DNA from: an uncultured Alphaproteobacteria bacterium
Lineage (GTDB): Bacteria; Pseudomonadota; Alphaproteobacteria; HIMB59
Assembly: GCA_902617515.1 (NCBI GenBank)
Contig: CACMWX010000003.1
Coordinates: forward strand, 16,886-80,885
Direction: 5' to 3'
Length of the DNA: 64,000 nucleotides
Shown: one piece after another, positions 28,809-38,453 of the stretch
Layout: every line of letters begins with the position of its first letter
Numbering within the stretch: the first letter of the stretch is position 1
Translations under genes and position numbers: made by a program
Notes under the pieces: generated by a model
Databases searched by the model: none
Seen by the model: only the letters and a program-made list of their open reading frames with translations
Told to the model about the DNA's origin: nothing

Positions 28809-29630
28809 TTAATCAAGATTAATTTTTCCATCAGGTTTTGGTGGTGAAAAAGGATAACCTCCCCAAACAGATTGATCAAAATTTACAACAGAACCAGTCA
28901 TCATACCCGAGTCATCTGAAGCTAAAAAAGTAACTGCTTTTGCTACCTCTTTAGGGTCCAAGAGTCTCTCAAAAGGTTGTTCTTTTGATGCATCATCTAG
29001 CCAATCTTCTTTAGCTCCATGAAACTTAGTTTGAATTTCGTGCTCACCATCAGAGGCCATCCATCCTATGTTAAGTTGATTTACTCTTATTTTATTATTC
29101 AATAAAGCAAACGCGGTATTCCTAGTTAATGTTGCTAATGCTCCCTTAGAAGTTGAGTAAGCGGAAATAAACGGCTGCCCAGTTAATGCTGAAACTGAAC
29201 CAATGTTTATTATTGAACCCTCGATATTCTGCTTAATCATTATTTTTACTGTCTCTTGAATTAAAAAAAATGGGCCTCTTAGATTAACAGCTATCATCTT
29301 GTCAAACAGTTCCTCAGAAGTATTGATGATATTACCTCGATCGGTAAGGCCTGCCGCATTGACTAATATGTTTAATTTACCAAAATTTTTTAATGCTACT
29401 GCTACTGCATTACGGCACTGTTTCACATCTGATAAATCAGTTTTGATGAATATTACTTTACAACCAGTCTCGTCTTGAATTTGTTTTGCTACCTTATCTC
29501 CTTTTTCCTCTTTTCTTCCAATTGTAACAATACCTTCGGCTCCGTTTTCGGCAAAATTTTTTGCAATTGCAGCTCCTAATCCTTGTGTCCCACCTGTTAC
29601 CAAAGCAAACTTTCCTTTTATACTATTCAT
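28809..29630 (-). CDS. SDR-family oxidoreductase
   Basis: ALVTGGTQGLGAAIAKNFAENGAEG; NVRGPFFL-like NLRGPFFLIQE; SAYSTSKGALATLTRNTA. Confidence 0.93.
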   Translation of the reverse strand: MNSIKGKFALVTGGTQGLGAAIAKNFAENGAEGIVTIGRKEEKGDKVAKQIQDETGCKVIFIKTDLSDVKQCRNAVAVALKNFGKLNILVNAAGLTDRGNIINTSEELFDKMIAVNLRGPFFLIQETVKIMIKQNIEGSIINIGSVSALTGQPFISAYSTSKGALATLTRNTAFALLNNKIRVNQLNIGWMASDGEHEIQTKFHGAKEDWLDDASKEQPFERLLDPKEVAKAVTFLASDDSGMMTGSVVNFDQSVWGGYPFSPPKPDGKINLD

Positions 29631-30534
29631 CGATATAATCTTCTATTCCATAACCATAAATACTAAGACAATCTACTAATTCTTTATTTCCAATTTTAGC
29701 GTATTCAAATGGATTTGCTTTTGTAGGATCTTGTTCAGCTTCAACTATAAACCACCCCTCATAGTTATTTTTGTATAAAGCCTCAATCACCTCTTTAAAA
29801 TTGATATTTCCATCCCCAGGCACTGTAAAGGCTCCCTCTAGAACAGCATCTAAAAAACTTTGTTTTGAATGATCTAAATTGTTTATAACGTTCGAACGAA
29901 TATCTTTGGCATGGAAATGATTAATTCTGTTTGCATATTTATTGATTACAGCTAACGAGTCACCCTTTGCAAATGTCATGTGACCTGAGTCAAATAAAAG
30001 TTTTACCGCTTCACCAGTATGACTCATCAACATATCTAATTCGTGCTCTGTTTCAATTGCTGTACCCATATGATGATGGAAAGAGATTGGAACACCGAAG
30101 TCTGAACAAAATTCAGCAAACAATGTAAGCTTTCTCCCATACTCCTTAAATTCCTCAGCGTGTATTTTTCTTTTAGTGTTCAAAGGCGCATGTCTGACAT
30201 TTTGTATAGTTCCTGAGGTTTCACCATACGCTAGAACCGAAGCTCCCAATTCCTTAAAGAGAACCAATTGTTGAAGAACTCTATCTTTTTCGTTTTCTAA
30301 ATCATTATCAAGAACTGTCCCTGAATACCAACCTGAGGCTAGGTGAAGTTTGTGGTTTTTTAAAATAGGACCAAGTTCTTCAGGTGTTTTTGGGAATTTT
30401 CCTCCAGTTTCTACTCCAATAAACCCTGAGAGTTTTGACTCACGAAGACAAGTATCTAGAGTCGTTTCTCCTCCTAATTCAGGTAAATCATCATTTGACC
30501 AAGCTATAGGTGCTATACCCAATTTTGCTTTCAT
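29623..30534 (-). CDS. iolE: Inosose dehydratase-like TIM-barrel protein
   Basis: The ORF is given from 30573, but ATG 30534 follows AGGAGGGTTCA. KLGIAPIAWSNDDLPELGGETTLDTCLRESKLSGFIGVETGGKFP is IolE-like. Confidence 0.88.
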   Translation of the reverse strand: MKAKLGIAPIAWSNDDLPELGGETTLDTCLRESKLSGFIGVETGGKFPKTPEELGPILKNHKLHLASGWYSGTVLDNDLENEKDRVLQQLVLFKELGASVLAYGETSGTIQNVRHAPLNTKRKIHAEEFKEYGRKLTLFAEFCSDFGVPISFHHHMGTAIETEHELDMLMSHTGEAVKLLFDSGHMTFAKGDSLAVINKYANRINHFHAKDIRSNVINNLDHSKQSFLDAVLEGAFTVPGDGNINFKEVIEALYKNNYEGWFIVEAEQDPTKANPFEYAKIGNKELVDCLSIYGYGIEDYIDE

Positions 30535-30646
30535 TGAACCCTCCTGATATGAGATTATAAATAAATAAATCATTTAGAGAATACATAAATTATAAATATG
30601 AATTATTTTTGTTTTTAATATCAAAAGAATATTATATTTCTGAGTT

Positions 30647-31651
30647 ATGAATAAAGTAAGAATAGCAGTTATCGGATGTGGTCGTATTGGTCAAATGCAT
30701 GCAAGAAATATCGATCTTCACGAAAAAACAACACTTAGTTGTGTTTATGATGTTAATAGTGAATTTGCAGAAAAAATTTCAAGAGAATTAAATGTCTTTT
30801 CTGTTCAAAATGTTGAAGAAATTTTTAATAACAATGAAATTGATGCTGTTCTTGTATCATCTCCCACAAATACACACATAGATTTTATAGAAAAGTCTGT
30901 AGCTGCAAAAAAACCAGTTTTATGTGAAAAGCCTATTGACCTTGATATTGATAAAGTCAATCAATGTTATGAAAGACTTAAAGGAAATACTATACCTATA
31001 CAACTGGGTTTTAATCGAAGATTTGATCCTGGTCATCAAGCTGCAAAACATTCTTTGATGAATGGAGATATTGGGGAGTTGCATCAGTGTATTATTACCT
31101 CAAGAGATCCTGGTTTACCATCTTGGGATTATCTCAAAGTTGCCGGTGGTCAATTTAGGGATATGACAATTCATGATTTTGATATGGCTCGCTTTATGTT
31201 GGGAGAAGAACCAGTAAAAATATTTGCAATATCTAATGCTTTGATAAATCCCAAAATAAAATCTGAATTAAATGATAGCGATACTCTTATGATTATTATG
31301 GAGACTGCTTCGGGAAAACAATGTCATATTAATAATTCAAGATCTGCCACATATGGCTATGATCAACGAGTTGAACTTTTTGGAAGTAAAGGAATGGTTA
31401 TATCTGATAATAGGAAACCACATGAATTAAAAAAGTACAATTCAGAATATGTGGAAAAACAGGAGCCCTATTTAAATTTCTTTATAGAAAGATATCAAGA
31501 AGCTTACATGAACTCTATTACATCATTTGTTGAGACTATTCTGGAAAAAAAGCCAGTATCTGTAAGCTTTGATGATGGAAGAAGAGCGCTTATTTTAGCA
31601 GAAGCTGCTTACAAATCTGTAAAAAGTGGGAAGTTTGAAAATATTAATTAA
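30647..31651 (+). CDS. iolG: Inositol 2-dehydrogenase (Gfo/Idh/MocA family)
   Basis: VRIAVIGCGRIGQMHARNI; KPVLCEKPIDLD; IQLGFNRRFDPGHQAAKHSLMNGDIGELHQCIITSRDPGLPSWDYLKVAGGQFRDMTIHDFDMARFMLGEEP. Confidence 0.9.
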   Translation: MNKVRIAVIGCGRIGQMHARNIDLHEKTTLSCVYDVNSEFAEKISRELNVFSVQNVEEIFNNNEIDAVLVSSPTNTHIDFIEKSVAAKKPVLCEKPIDLDIDKVNQCYERLKGNTIPIQLGFNRRFDPGHQAAKHSLMNGDIGELHQCIITSRDPGLPSWDYLKVAGGQFRDMTIHDFDMARFMLGEEPVKIFAISNALINPKIKSELNDSDTLMIIMETASGKQCHINNSRSATYGYDQRVELFGSKGMVISDNRKPHELKKYNSEYVEKQEPYLNFFIERYQEAYMNSITSFVETILEKKPVSVSFDDGRRALILAEAAYKSVKSGKFENIN

Positions 31652-31725
31652 ATTTATGCATTTATTTATGAATAATAAATAATTGTTATAATTAATTATT
31701 TGAATATTTTTATAAATTAAATTGA

Positions 31726-32547
31726 ATGATAGATAATAAAGTAATTGCTAAATGGAATAAAAAAGAAGTTGTGCTAAATAGCTTTTTATCAATACCAAAT
31801 ACTTTCACTGCTGAGATAATGTCCGAGCAGGGTTACGATGCCCTTACCATTGACTATCAACACGGGATGATTGGCTTCAGCGACTTATTAACTATGTTGC
31901 AGAGTATTAGAAATAGTGGTGTTACTCCAATCTGTAGAGTCTCCGGTTTAGATCATGCAGTAATTTCTAAAGTTATGGATGCTGGAGCATTGGGAATTAT
32001 TTGTCCAATGATTAACAATAGGAAACAAGCAGAACAATTAGTTAAGGATAGCAAATATCCTCCTGTAGGTATTAGAAGTTTTGGTCCTACAAGAGCAAAT
32101 TTTACTGTTAGCTCAAATTATTTTTATGAGTCTAATGATGGGACATTCTGTCTAGCAATGATAGAAACTCAAGAAGCTTTTGATAACCTTGATGATATTG
32201 CTTCCACTCCTGGTTTAGATGGGCTTTACATCGGGACAGCTGATCTGACAATAGGTCTCAACCAAGGAAAGTTAACCCCTGGGTTCGATCGAGCTGAACC
32301 AGAGATGATTGAGTCAAAGAAGAAAATATTAGAAGTTGCACATAAACATGGAAAAGTGGCATGTCTTCATTGCGGAACTCCAGAGTATGCTGCCAAAGCA
32401 ACTGAATGGGGTTTTGACCTTGTGACTATCACTAATGATGTGAGGTTATTATCAGGCGCAGCTGCCGCTCATGTAAGAAAATTTAAAGATCTTACTAATC
32501 AAAAACACGATGAGTCTGATAAAGATAATAATCCTAGTTCTTACTAA
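31726..32547 (+). CDS. HpcH/HpaI family aldolase
   Basis: IMSEQGYDALTIDYQHGMIGFSDLLTMLQSI; VMDAGALGIICPMI; GIRSFGPTRANF; MIETQEAFDNLDDIASTPGLDGLYIGTADLTIGL. Confidence 0.93.
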   Translation: MIDNKVIAKWNKKEVVLNSFLSIPNTFTAEIMSEQGYDALTIDYQHGMIGFSDLLTMLQSIRNSGVTPICRVSGLDHAVISKVMDAGALGIICPMINNRKQAEQLVKDSKYPPVGIRSFGPTRANFTVSSNYFYESNDGTFCLAMIETQEAFDNLDDIASTPGLDGLYIGTADLTIGLNQGKLTPGFDRAEPEMIESKKKILEVAHKHGKVACLHCGTPEYAAKATEWGFDLVTITNDVRLLSGAAAAHVRKFKDLTNQKHDESDKDNNPSSY

Positions 32548-32555
32548 TTAAAGTA

Positions 32556-33347
32556 TTATACGGACTCAAGCTCTTTAGCTAGATCGCCTATTTGAGCACC
32601 ACCAGCCATTAAACGTTTAACATCATCTCCACCTAATTCTGACGACTTTCCAGATCCTATTACTTCACCCAAGCTTAAGAATGTAAATCGATCAGCAATT
32701 AGTCTCGCATGGATTTCGTTGTGAGTAATCAAAATAATTGCGATATTCCCTAATTGTTGGACCTTTTTAATAGTTTTTAAAACTTCCATTTGTTGTTTTT
32801 GTCCAAGAGCTGATGTTGGCTCATCCAAGATTAATATTTTAGCTCCAAAGTATATCGCTCTAGCAATCGCCAAAGTTTGTCTCTGTCCTCCAGACATCGT
32901 ACCTACTAACTGAGTCGGATCAGAGATATTTATTCCTATCTTACCCATTTCAGCAATAGTAATTTCATTCATATTTTTAAAGTCTAAAATTCCAAGTGGT
33001 CCTGGACCTTTTTTTAACTCATTGCCCAAAAAAAAGTTTCTAGTAACCGAAGTAAGTGCGTTCAGTGCTAAATCTTGATAAACAGTTCCTATGCCTGCAC
33101 TCGTAGCTTCTCTTGGAGATCCAAATTTCACTTCACTTCCAGCAACTTTAATAACACCAGATGTAGGTTTGTGAACACCAGATAAAACTTTTATCAAAGT
33201 TGACTTTCCTGCACCATTATCACCAAGTAGTGCGTGAACCTCTCCAGGTAAAACATTTAAGGAGACTCCGTTCAGTGCTGTGAATGTACCAAACTTTTTA
33301 ACTAAATTTGTAATTTCAATAAATGGAGCTTGATTATCTTGACTCAT
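32556..33347 (-). CDS. Sugar ABC transporter ATP-binding protein (single ATPase domain)
   Basis: LLGDNGAGKSTLIKVLSG; MSGGQRQTLAIARAIYFGAKILILDEPTSALGQKQ. Confidence 0.94.
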   Translation of the reverse strand: MSQDNQAPFIEITNLVKKFGTFTALNGVSLNVLPGEVHALLGDNGAGKSTLIKVLSGVHKPTSGVIKVAGSEVKFGSPREATSAGIGTVYQDLALNALTSVTRNFFLGNELKKGPGPLGILDFKNMNEITIAEMGKIGINISDPTQLVGTMSGGQRQTLAIARAIYFGAKILILDEPTSALGQKQQMEVLKTIKKVQQLGNIAIILITHNEIHARLIADRFTFLSLGEVIGSGKSSELGGDDVKRLMAGGAQIGDLAKELESV

Positions 33348-34936
33348 TATATGCTTCCTATGATTCTTTTTCGGATATTTTCATTAGTTAGTGCAGAGGC
33401 TATGATCACTAACCCCAAAAATACTCTATAAAATGATCCATCAATTCCAGGTATATAGAAGAAAGCCTCTTTTGCTATTCCAAAAATAAATGCACCAACA
33501 CATATACCTAAAATTGTTCCAAAACCACCTGTTAGTACGACACCACCAATAACAGCAGCAGCAATCGCCTCTAATTCTTTTAAATTTCCTTTAGCTGCAT
33601 CTGCGGTATTAACCTCGAAAACTTGGCAAGTTGCAAATACAGTTGCACAAAAAGCAGAAAACATAAATAGAGATACTTTAACTTTATCTGTGGGCACACC
33701 ATTAGCTTTAGCGGCACTTAAGTTTCCACCAGTAGAATAAATCCAGTTACCGGCCTGTGTTCTACTTAAAACAACATAACAGATTATGGCTATAATAAGC
33801 CAAATCATTACACACGAGTATAACCCAGGAGCAAATTGATTTCCAAAATTATTGGTATTCCAATCAATTGGAAAATATAACCAATCAAATACAGGCTCTA
33901 AAATATCTCCACCAAAAAAGTTAGCGACAGGTTGAGCTGAGTATAATGAGTCTATATAAACCCTTGCTATATCAACATCTGTAACAGTTTTTGCAACAAC
34001 GGGATCAATTTGAAAGTTAGCAATTTTTTCTTGTATCATCCCAACCATATATTCGTTTCCAGTAGCCTGAGCATTTACTAGAGCTTCTTGCAAAGGTTTG
34101 GTGTCTTTATCCACCAAAATTTGAGTTTTGGCATCTGCTACCCTTTGATATGTATATTCGAGTCTTTCAGTTATTGCTGCGACTGTATCAGCTGGTAATG
34201 TTTGAGCTAAAGATACAAGGTCAGCTTCTGGAAGGGCTTTTGCTTTTTCACGAACCATTTCACCATGTCCGGGAACATTTACAATATTTTTAATATCTGG
34301 GATTTCTGTAACTGTTGTAGCGCCTTTAGCTTGATCTGGTCTATGATTGAAGGAGCGTAGAGATACTTCTGTAAGTCCTCTTAAAAAAAATAATCCACCA
34401 AGGGTAACAATGAAAGAAGGTAAGCCTGATCTAACTACAATGGTACCTTGTATCCATCCAAAAAAAAGTGTGAAACATAAAGTAATAAATATTGCCAGTA
34501 TTGGGGAAACATCAGCAATGTGGAAAACCGTATAAAATTCTATATGGAAACCTCCCTCAAAAGATATGTAGGGCACAATAAATGAAAAACCCCATCTAAG
34601 AATCATTGCCATACAGGCTCCTGCGAAACCAATCATGGATCCAATAGATAAGTCAAACTCACCTGCTATGATTAATAGACCAGCACCAATTGCTATGATA
34701 CCAAGTTGAGATATAACTCTTAGAAAGTTTCTAATACCTAATGCATTAAAACCCTCACCTGTAAAAGGGTTCCAAGACATTTCACCAGTAGGGATGGAGA
34801 AATAACCAAGCATTCCAAATAAAAGGAGCATAACTCCGATAGGTCCAATTTCTGGTCTTGAAACCAGTGTGGTAAGCCAAGTTTTCTTTTGATGCCTATC
34901 AGACTCTTGTCTTTGGGGAGTAGAAGTTGTTGCCAT
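33347..34936 (-). CDS. Sugar ABC transporter permease (BPD_transp_2) with ~150-aa soluble insertion
   Basis: GAGLLIIAGEFDLSIGSMIGFAG; VRSGLPSFIVTLGGLFFLRGL; AAAVIGGVVLTGGFGTILGICVGAFIFG; insertion at about aa 196-345. Confidence 0.92.
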   Translation of the reverse strand: MATTSTPQRQESDRHQKKTWLTTLVSRPEIGPIGVMLLLFGMLGYFSIPTGEMSWNPFTGEGFNALGIRNFLRVISQLGIIAIGAGLLIIAGEFDLSIGSMIGFAGACMAMILRWGFSFIVPYISFEGGFHIEFYTVFHIADVSPILAIFITLCFTLFFGWIQGTIVVRSGLPSFIVTLGGLFFLRGLTEVSLRSFNHRPDQAKGATTVTEIPDIKNIVNVPGHGEMVREKAKALPEADLVSLAQTLPADTVAAITERLEYTYQRVADAKTQILVDKDTKPLQEALVNAQATGNEYMVGMIQEKIANFQIDPVVAKTVTDVDIARVYIDSLYSAQPVANFFGGDILEPVFDWLYFPIDWNTNNFGNQFAPGLYSCVMIWLIIAIICYVVLSRTQAGNWIYSTGGNLSAAKANGVPTDKVKVSLFMFSAFCATVFATCQVFEVNTADAAKGNLKELEAIAAAVIGGVVLTGGFGTILGICVGAFIFGIAKEAFFYIPGIDGSFYRVFLGLVIIASALTNENIRKRIIGSI

Positions 34937-34991
34937 ATTTTATTTTATATAATTTTAATAAAAGTCATTCAGTTTAATTTTACTTAAATTT

Positions 34992-35024
34992 AAAAAAAAA
35001 GTGGGCAGTTTACTACCCACTTTT
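34992..35024 (-). terminator. Terminator-like intercistronic hairpin between substrate-binding-protein and permease genes
   Basis: Read on minus strand: AAAAGTGGGTAGTAAACTGCCCACTTTTTTTTT; stem AAAAGTGGG/CCCACTTTT extended by AGT/ACT with one mismatch, followed by a U-tract. Confidence 0.8.
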
Positions 35025-35043
35025 CAAGATTTATAAGATTATA

Positions 35044-35946
35044 CTATCTATCAATACCTGCTAAAGCAGCAACTGATGAAGCATTTGACTTGTCAACAAA
35101 TCCTGGACCTGATGGAATATTTGCACCAGGTAAAAGGCCAGCACCGTTGTTGTATAAGTGTAATACTACAACAGGCATATAACCTTGTAGACGTTGTTGT
35201 TGGTCAATTGTGAAAGCAACTTTACCCTCATTGATTAAGTCCATAACAGGTGGGCTTAAGTCAAAACAAGAGTGGTGTACTGACATACCTAACTCATCGA
35301 TAGCCTGTTGAACTCCGACACAAACGTGCGGACCAACTGATAATACTGCATCAACATCTGGGTTTGCTTGTAAACCAGCAGCAGCTCTTGTTGGGATTGT
35401 AGCTGGATCGTTTGAGCTATCTACTAATTCAGTAGGAATAGCTTCACCGTAACCACCACATCTATCTGTCAAAGCTGTGTTGTATGCTTCTTGAATCATG
35501 CAAAGAGCTTTTGTAGCACCTTCTGCTTTTGCTCTTGCACCAGCAGATTGACCAGCAAGATATTCAGGCTGACCAACGTGCATTAATGCACCAAGTGATG
35601 CAGAAGACTCAAGACCTGAGTTCATTGTAATAACTGGAATACCAGCAGCAACTGCGTCTTTAATAGCTTGACCTAATGCTTCTGGATCTGGAAGTGAAAC
35701 AACCATTCCATCAGGCTGAGTTGCAGCAGCAGCAGCAATTGATTTTGCCATGTCACCCATGTCACCTGAAGGGTTAAAGATATATTCAAAATCTGCACCT
35801 ACGTGTCTAGCAGCATCTTCACCACCTTTTTGCACAACAGGCCAGAAAGGGTCTTTACCCTCACCGTGTGTAACCATTACATATCTTTCAGCAAAAGCAG
35901 AAAGAGATAAGAATGATACAAGAATTGTAAGAATTATTTTTCTCAT
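35044..35946 (-). CDS. Sugar (possibly inositol) ABC transporter substrate-binding protein
   Basis: Signal peptide MRKIILTILVSFLSLSAFAERYVMV; AATQPDGMVVSLPDPEALGQAIKDAVAAGIPVITMNSG; preceded by AAGGAGGAATTT. Confidence 0.92.
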   Translation of the reverse strand: MRKIILTILVSFLSLSAFAERYVMVTHGEGKDPFWPVVQKGGEDAARHVGADFEYIFNPSGDMGDMAKSIAAAAATQPDGMVVSLPDPEALGQAIKDAVAAGIPVITMNSGLESSASLGALMHVGQPEYLAGQSAGARAKAEGATKALCMIQEAYNTALTDRCGGYGEAIPTELVDSSNDPATIPTRAAAGLQANPDVDAVLSVGPHVCVGVQQAIDELGMSVHHSCFDLSPPVMDLINEGKVAFTIDQQQRLQGYMPVVVLHLYNNGAGLLPGANIPSGPGFVDKSNASSVAALAGIDR

Positions 35947-36139
35947 AAATTCCTCCTTAATTATAACGAGAGCATAATATTAATTTTTTCAAGCAAATCC
36001 AAAACATTTGTTACTTAAAATCATGCAATTTGATCATTTGCGACAAAAAAATCAGATTAAACATCAAAAAGTTTCAATAATCAAAAATATAGGCATTTCT
36101 CGTGTTTTACTTATAATAAATCAAAACACATTGGCTAAA

Positions 36140-37543
36140 TTAACTATGAATATATGTTTCCCAATTAAGATAATTACCACAAGCCTCATTTAATATTTCG
36201 CCCGTTTTAGAAGCATTCATAACTACATGGTGTTCGTAACCGTGTCTACAAACATATTGCATTAATTTTTGAAGCTTGGGTACTTTCGCAACTGCTCTTG
36301 TACCAAAAGTATTTAAAGGATCATCAGTTAGCTCTCCCTCTCCAAAGTAGCATTTTATTTTACCTAAGTTATCATCAGTGGAAATCCTTCCATAAGTTAG
36401 AGGATTGGCTGGTGTTCTACCCTCAAGTGCCCCATGGGTTTTTTCCTCACCAAAAACACTTCCCAATATAGGTGCTGTACTTATTTTCAAATCAGGGAGG
36501 AAACTTTTAGCCCAATTTCCACAATGAAATAAAACACACTTTTCCTCATCTTGGTCATAATTATTATTCCAATCAACTAAAGCACTAGGACTGTTTGAGG
36601 CTAATTGCATAGCATACATCGTTAAAGTTCCAGTGACATCTACTTCACAAGCACTTGGAAGCATATTTTCGCTCATCATGCTCATTGACGTACAAACATT
36701 ACATCCATAATTTTCTTGAACACTTGTCCAACATTGAATAGCAGTAGCATCGAGTTTGTTTGTTTCAACAAAATCATTTAAAACAACATCGAGCCTCGCA
36801 AGCTGTAATAATTTTTCAGATGGGGTGGCAGTAGAATCTCCATAACCTGAAATTTTATTCATCGAGTCTTTAACTTTTTTGCTATCATCATTAAGTTCTT
36901 TAGCTTTACCAAGGACTTCTGATAAATCGATAGTAGTGACACTAATACCATGGCGTTCTAAAATTTTTTCACTGAACCTGACTGTATTAAAAGCTTGTGG
37001 TCTTGCTCCAACAGCTCCTATTCTGACCCTCCTCATACCTTTCACTACTTTACAAATTGAAATAAATTTATTTAGCTCATGATCAAATTCATTTCCCGAC
37101 AAACTTACAACATGGCTTTTTGTTAACGAGTACTTTATTCCATATTGATAAAGATTATTACAAACAGATATTTTACCACAATAAGCATCTCTTCTATTTG
37201 AGGGTTGCATTTTATCTAAATCATCTGGAGTTGCTTGAACCAGAACAGGCACATCTAAACCTGATAGTCTAATTGTGTCAGCTACTCCTTTTTCATCACC
37301 AAAATTAGGTAAGACCACTAATATGCCCTCTATTTCATCTTTATGGGATTTAAAAAGATCAGCGCACTTTTGAGCTTCAAGAAATGTTTCCACTCCACCC
37401 AGCTTGGTGTCTGAGTCTTTCAAAATAATAGGTTTTAAACCTTTATTCTTAAAAATATTTAAAACTTCATTTCTAGCCTCAGTAATAAGATGATCTGGAA
37501 AAAAATCTCTATTACCTATTATTATACCTAATGTTGATGACAC
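36140..37543 (-). CDS. L-fucose/L-arabinose isomerase-family protein
   Basis: GTG start behind AGGAGGTAAT; GILVVLPNFGDEKGVADTIRLSGLDVPVLVQATPDDLDKMQPSNRRDAYCGKISVCNNLYQYGI; TAIQCWTSVQENYGCNVCTSMSMMSENMLPSACEVDVTGTLTMYAMQLAS. Confidence 0.85.
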   Translation of the reverse strand: MSSTLGIIIGNRDFFPDHLITEARNEVLNIFKNKGLKPIILKDSDTKLGGVETFLEAQKCADLFKSHKDEIEGILVVLPNFGDEKGVADTIRLSGLDVPVLVQATPDDLDKMQPSNRRDAYCGKISVCNNLYQYGIKYSLTKSHVVSLSGNEFDHELNKFISICKVVKGMRRVRIGAVGARPQAFNTVRFSEKILERHGISVTTIDLSEVLGKAKELNDDSKKVKDSMNKISGYGDSTATPSEKLLQLARLDVVLNDFVETNKLDATAIQCWTSVQENYGCNVCTSMSMMSENMLPSACEVDVTGTLTMYAMQLASNSPSALVDWNNNYDQDEEKCVLFHCGNWAKSFLPDLKISTAPILGSVFGEEKTHGALEGRTPANPLTYGRISTDDNLGKIKCYFGEGELTDDPLNTFGTRAVAKVPKLQKLMQYVCRHGYEHHVVMNASKTGEILNEACGNYLNWETYIHS

Positions 37544-37625
37544 GTCTTATTACCTCCTACCTTACTAAATGTAATATATAATAATTGATCAAGCCTAGAA
37601 AGGGGATATTCTTTATCTATTCACT

Positions 37626-38453
37626 ATGAATGAGAAAAATTTAAAAAAGAAATCATTAGAATATAGAAAAACTATTCTTGAAATAATTTTTCAATCTGGT
37701 GCAGGTCATACTGGGGGGAGTCTCTCTTGTATTGATATTTTGAATGTTCTTTACAATTCAGTTATGGATATTTCTCCCAAAAATTTTTCGAGCTTGGATC
37801 GTGATCATTTTATTCAAAGTAAAGGACACTCTGTGGAAGCATTATACACAGTATTATGTGATTGTGGTTTTTATTCAAAAAAAGATTTAAGTACTTTAAA
37901 TCAATTTAATTCGCACTTTATTGGTCACCCTACAATAAAGGTACCTGGAATTGAACATAACACTGGAGCTTTAGGACATGGTCTGTCAGTTGCTGTAGGT
38001 TTAGCGCTATCTAAAAAAATAGATAAAAAAACAAATAAAGTTTTTACATTGTTGGGAGACGGTGAGTTATCTGAGGGTTCAGTTTGGGAGGCTTGCACCA
38101 CTGCTTCTAAATATAAATTAGATAATTTAATCGTAATTATAGATAGAAATGATTTACAAATTACTGGAAAGACTGAAGATGTTAATCCTATTGAACCCAT
38201 TGATAAAAAATTTGAGTCATTTGGTTTTGAAACTATTTTGACAAATGGGAATAATATATCTGATCTCTTAAATGTTTTAAAAAAATTACCTATTAAAAGG
38301 AGTAAGCCATCTGTAATAATTGCAAAAACTACTAAAGGGTCAGGTGTAAGCTTCATAGAAAACCAAATCAATTGGCACCATAAAGTACCTAGTGAGGATG
38401 AGTATGGGAGGGCAATCTCAGAGTTAAGCGAGAAACTAAATTCTTATGAATAA
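37626..38453 (+). CDS. Transketolase, N-terminal (TPP-binding) subunit
   Basis: SGAGHTGGSLSCIDILNVLY; DRDHFIQSKGHSVEALYTVL; PGIEHNTGALGHGLSVAVGLAL; LLGDGELSEGSVWEA. Confidence 0.94.
   Translation: MNEKNLKKKSLEYRKTILEIIFQSGAGHTGGSLSCIDILNVLYNSVMDISPKNFSSLDRDHFIQSKGHSVEALYTVLCDCGFYSKKDLSTLNQFNSHFIGHPTIKVPGIEHNTGALGHGLSVAVGLALSKKIDKKTNKVFTLLGDGELSEGSVWEACTTASKYKLDNLIVIIDRNDLQITGKTEDVNPIEPIDKKFESFGFETILTNGNNISDLLNVLKKLPIKRSKPSVIIAKTTKGSGVSFIENQINWHHKVPSEDEYGRAISELSEKLNSYE

Noticed and set aside
31655-31725. AT-rich inverted repeat AAATAATT...AATTATTT between iolG and the HpcH aldolase
   Set aside because: Sequence is almost entirely A/T, so such repeats are expected by chance.
36008-36193. 61-aa plus-strand ORF
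   Set aside because: Overlaps the 3' end of the fucose-isomerase-like gene antisense and has no RBS or recognisable motif; AT-rich spacer.
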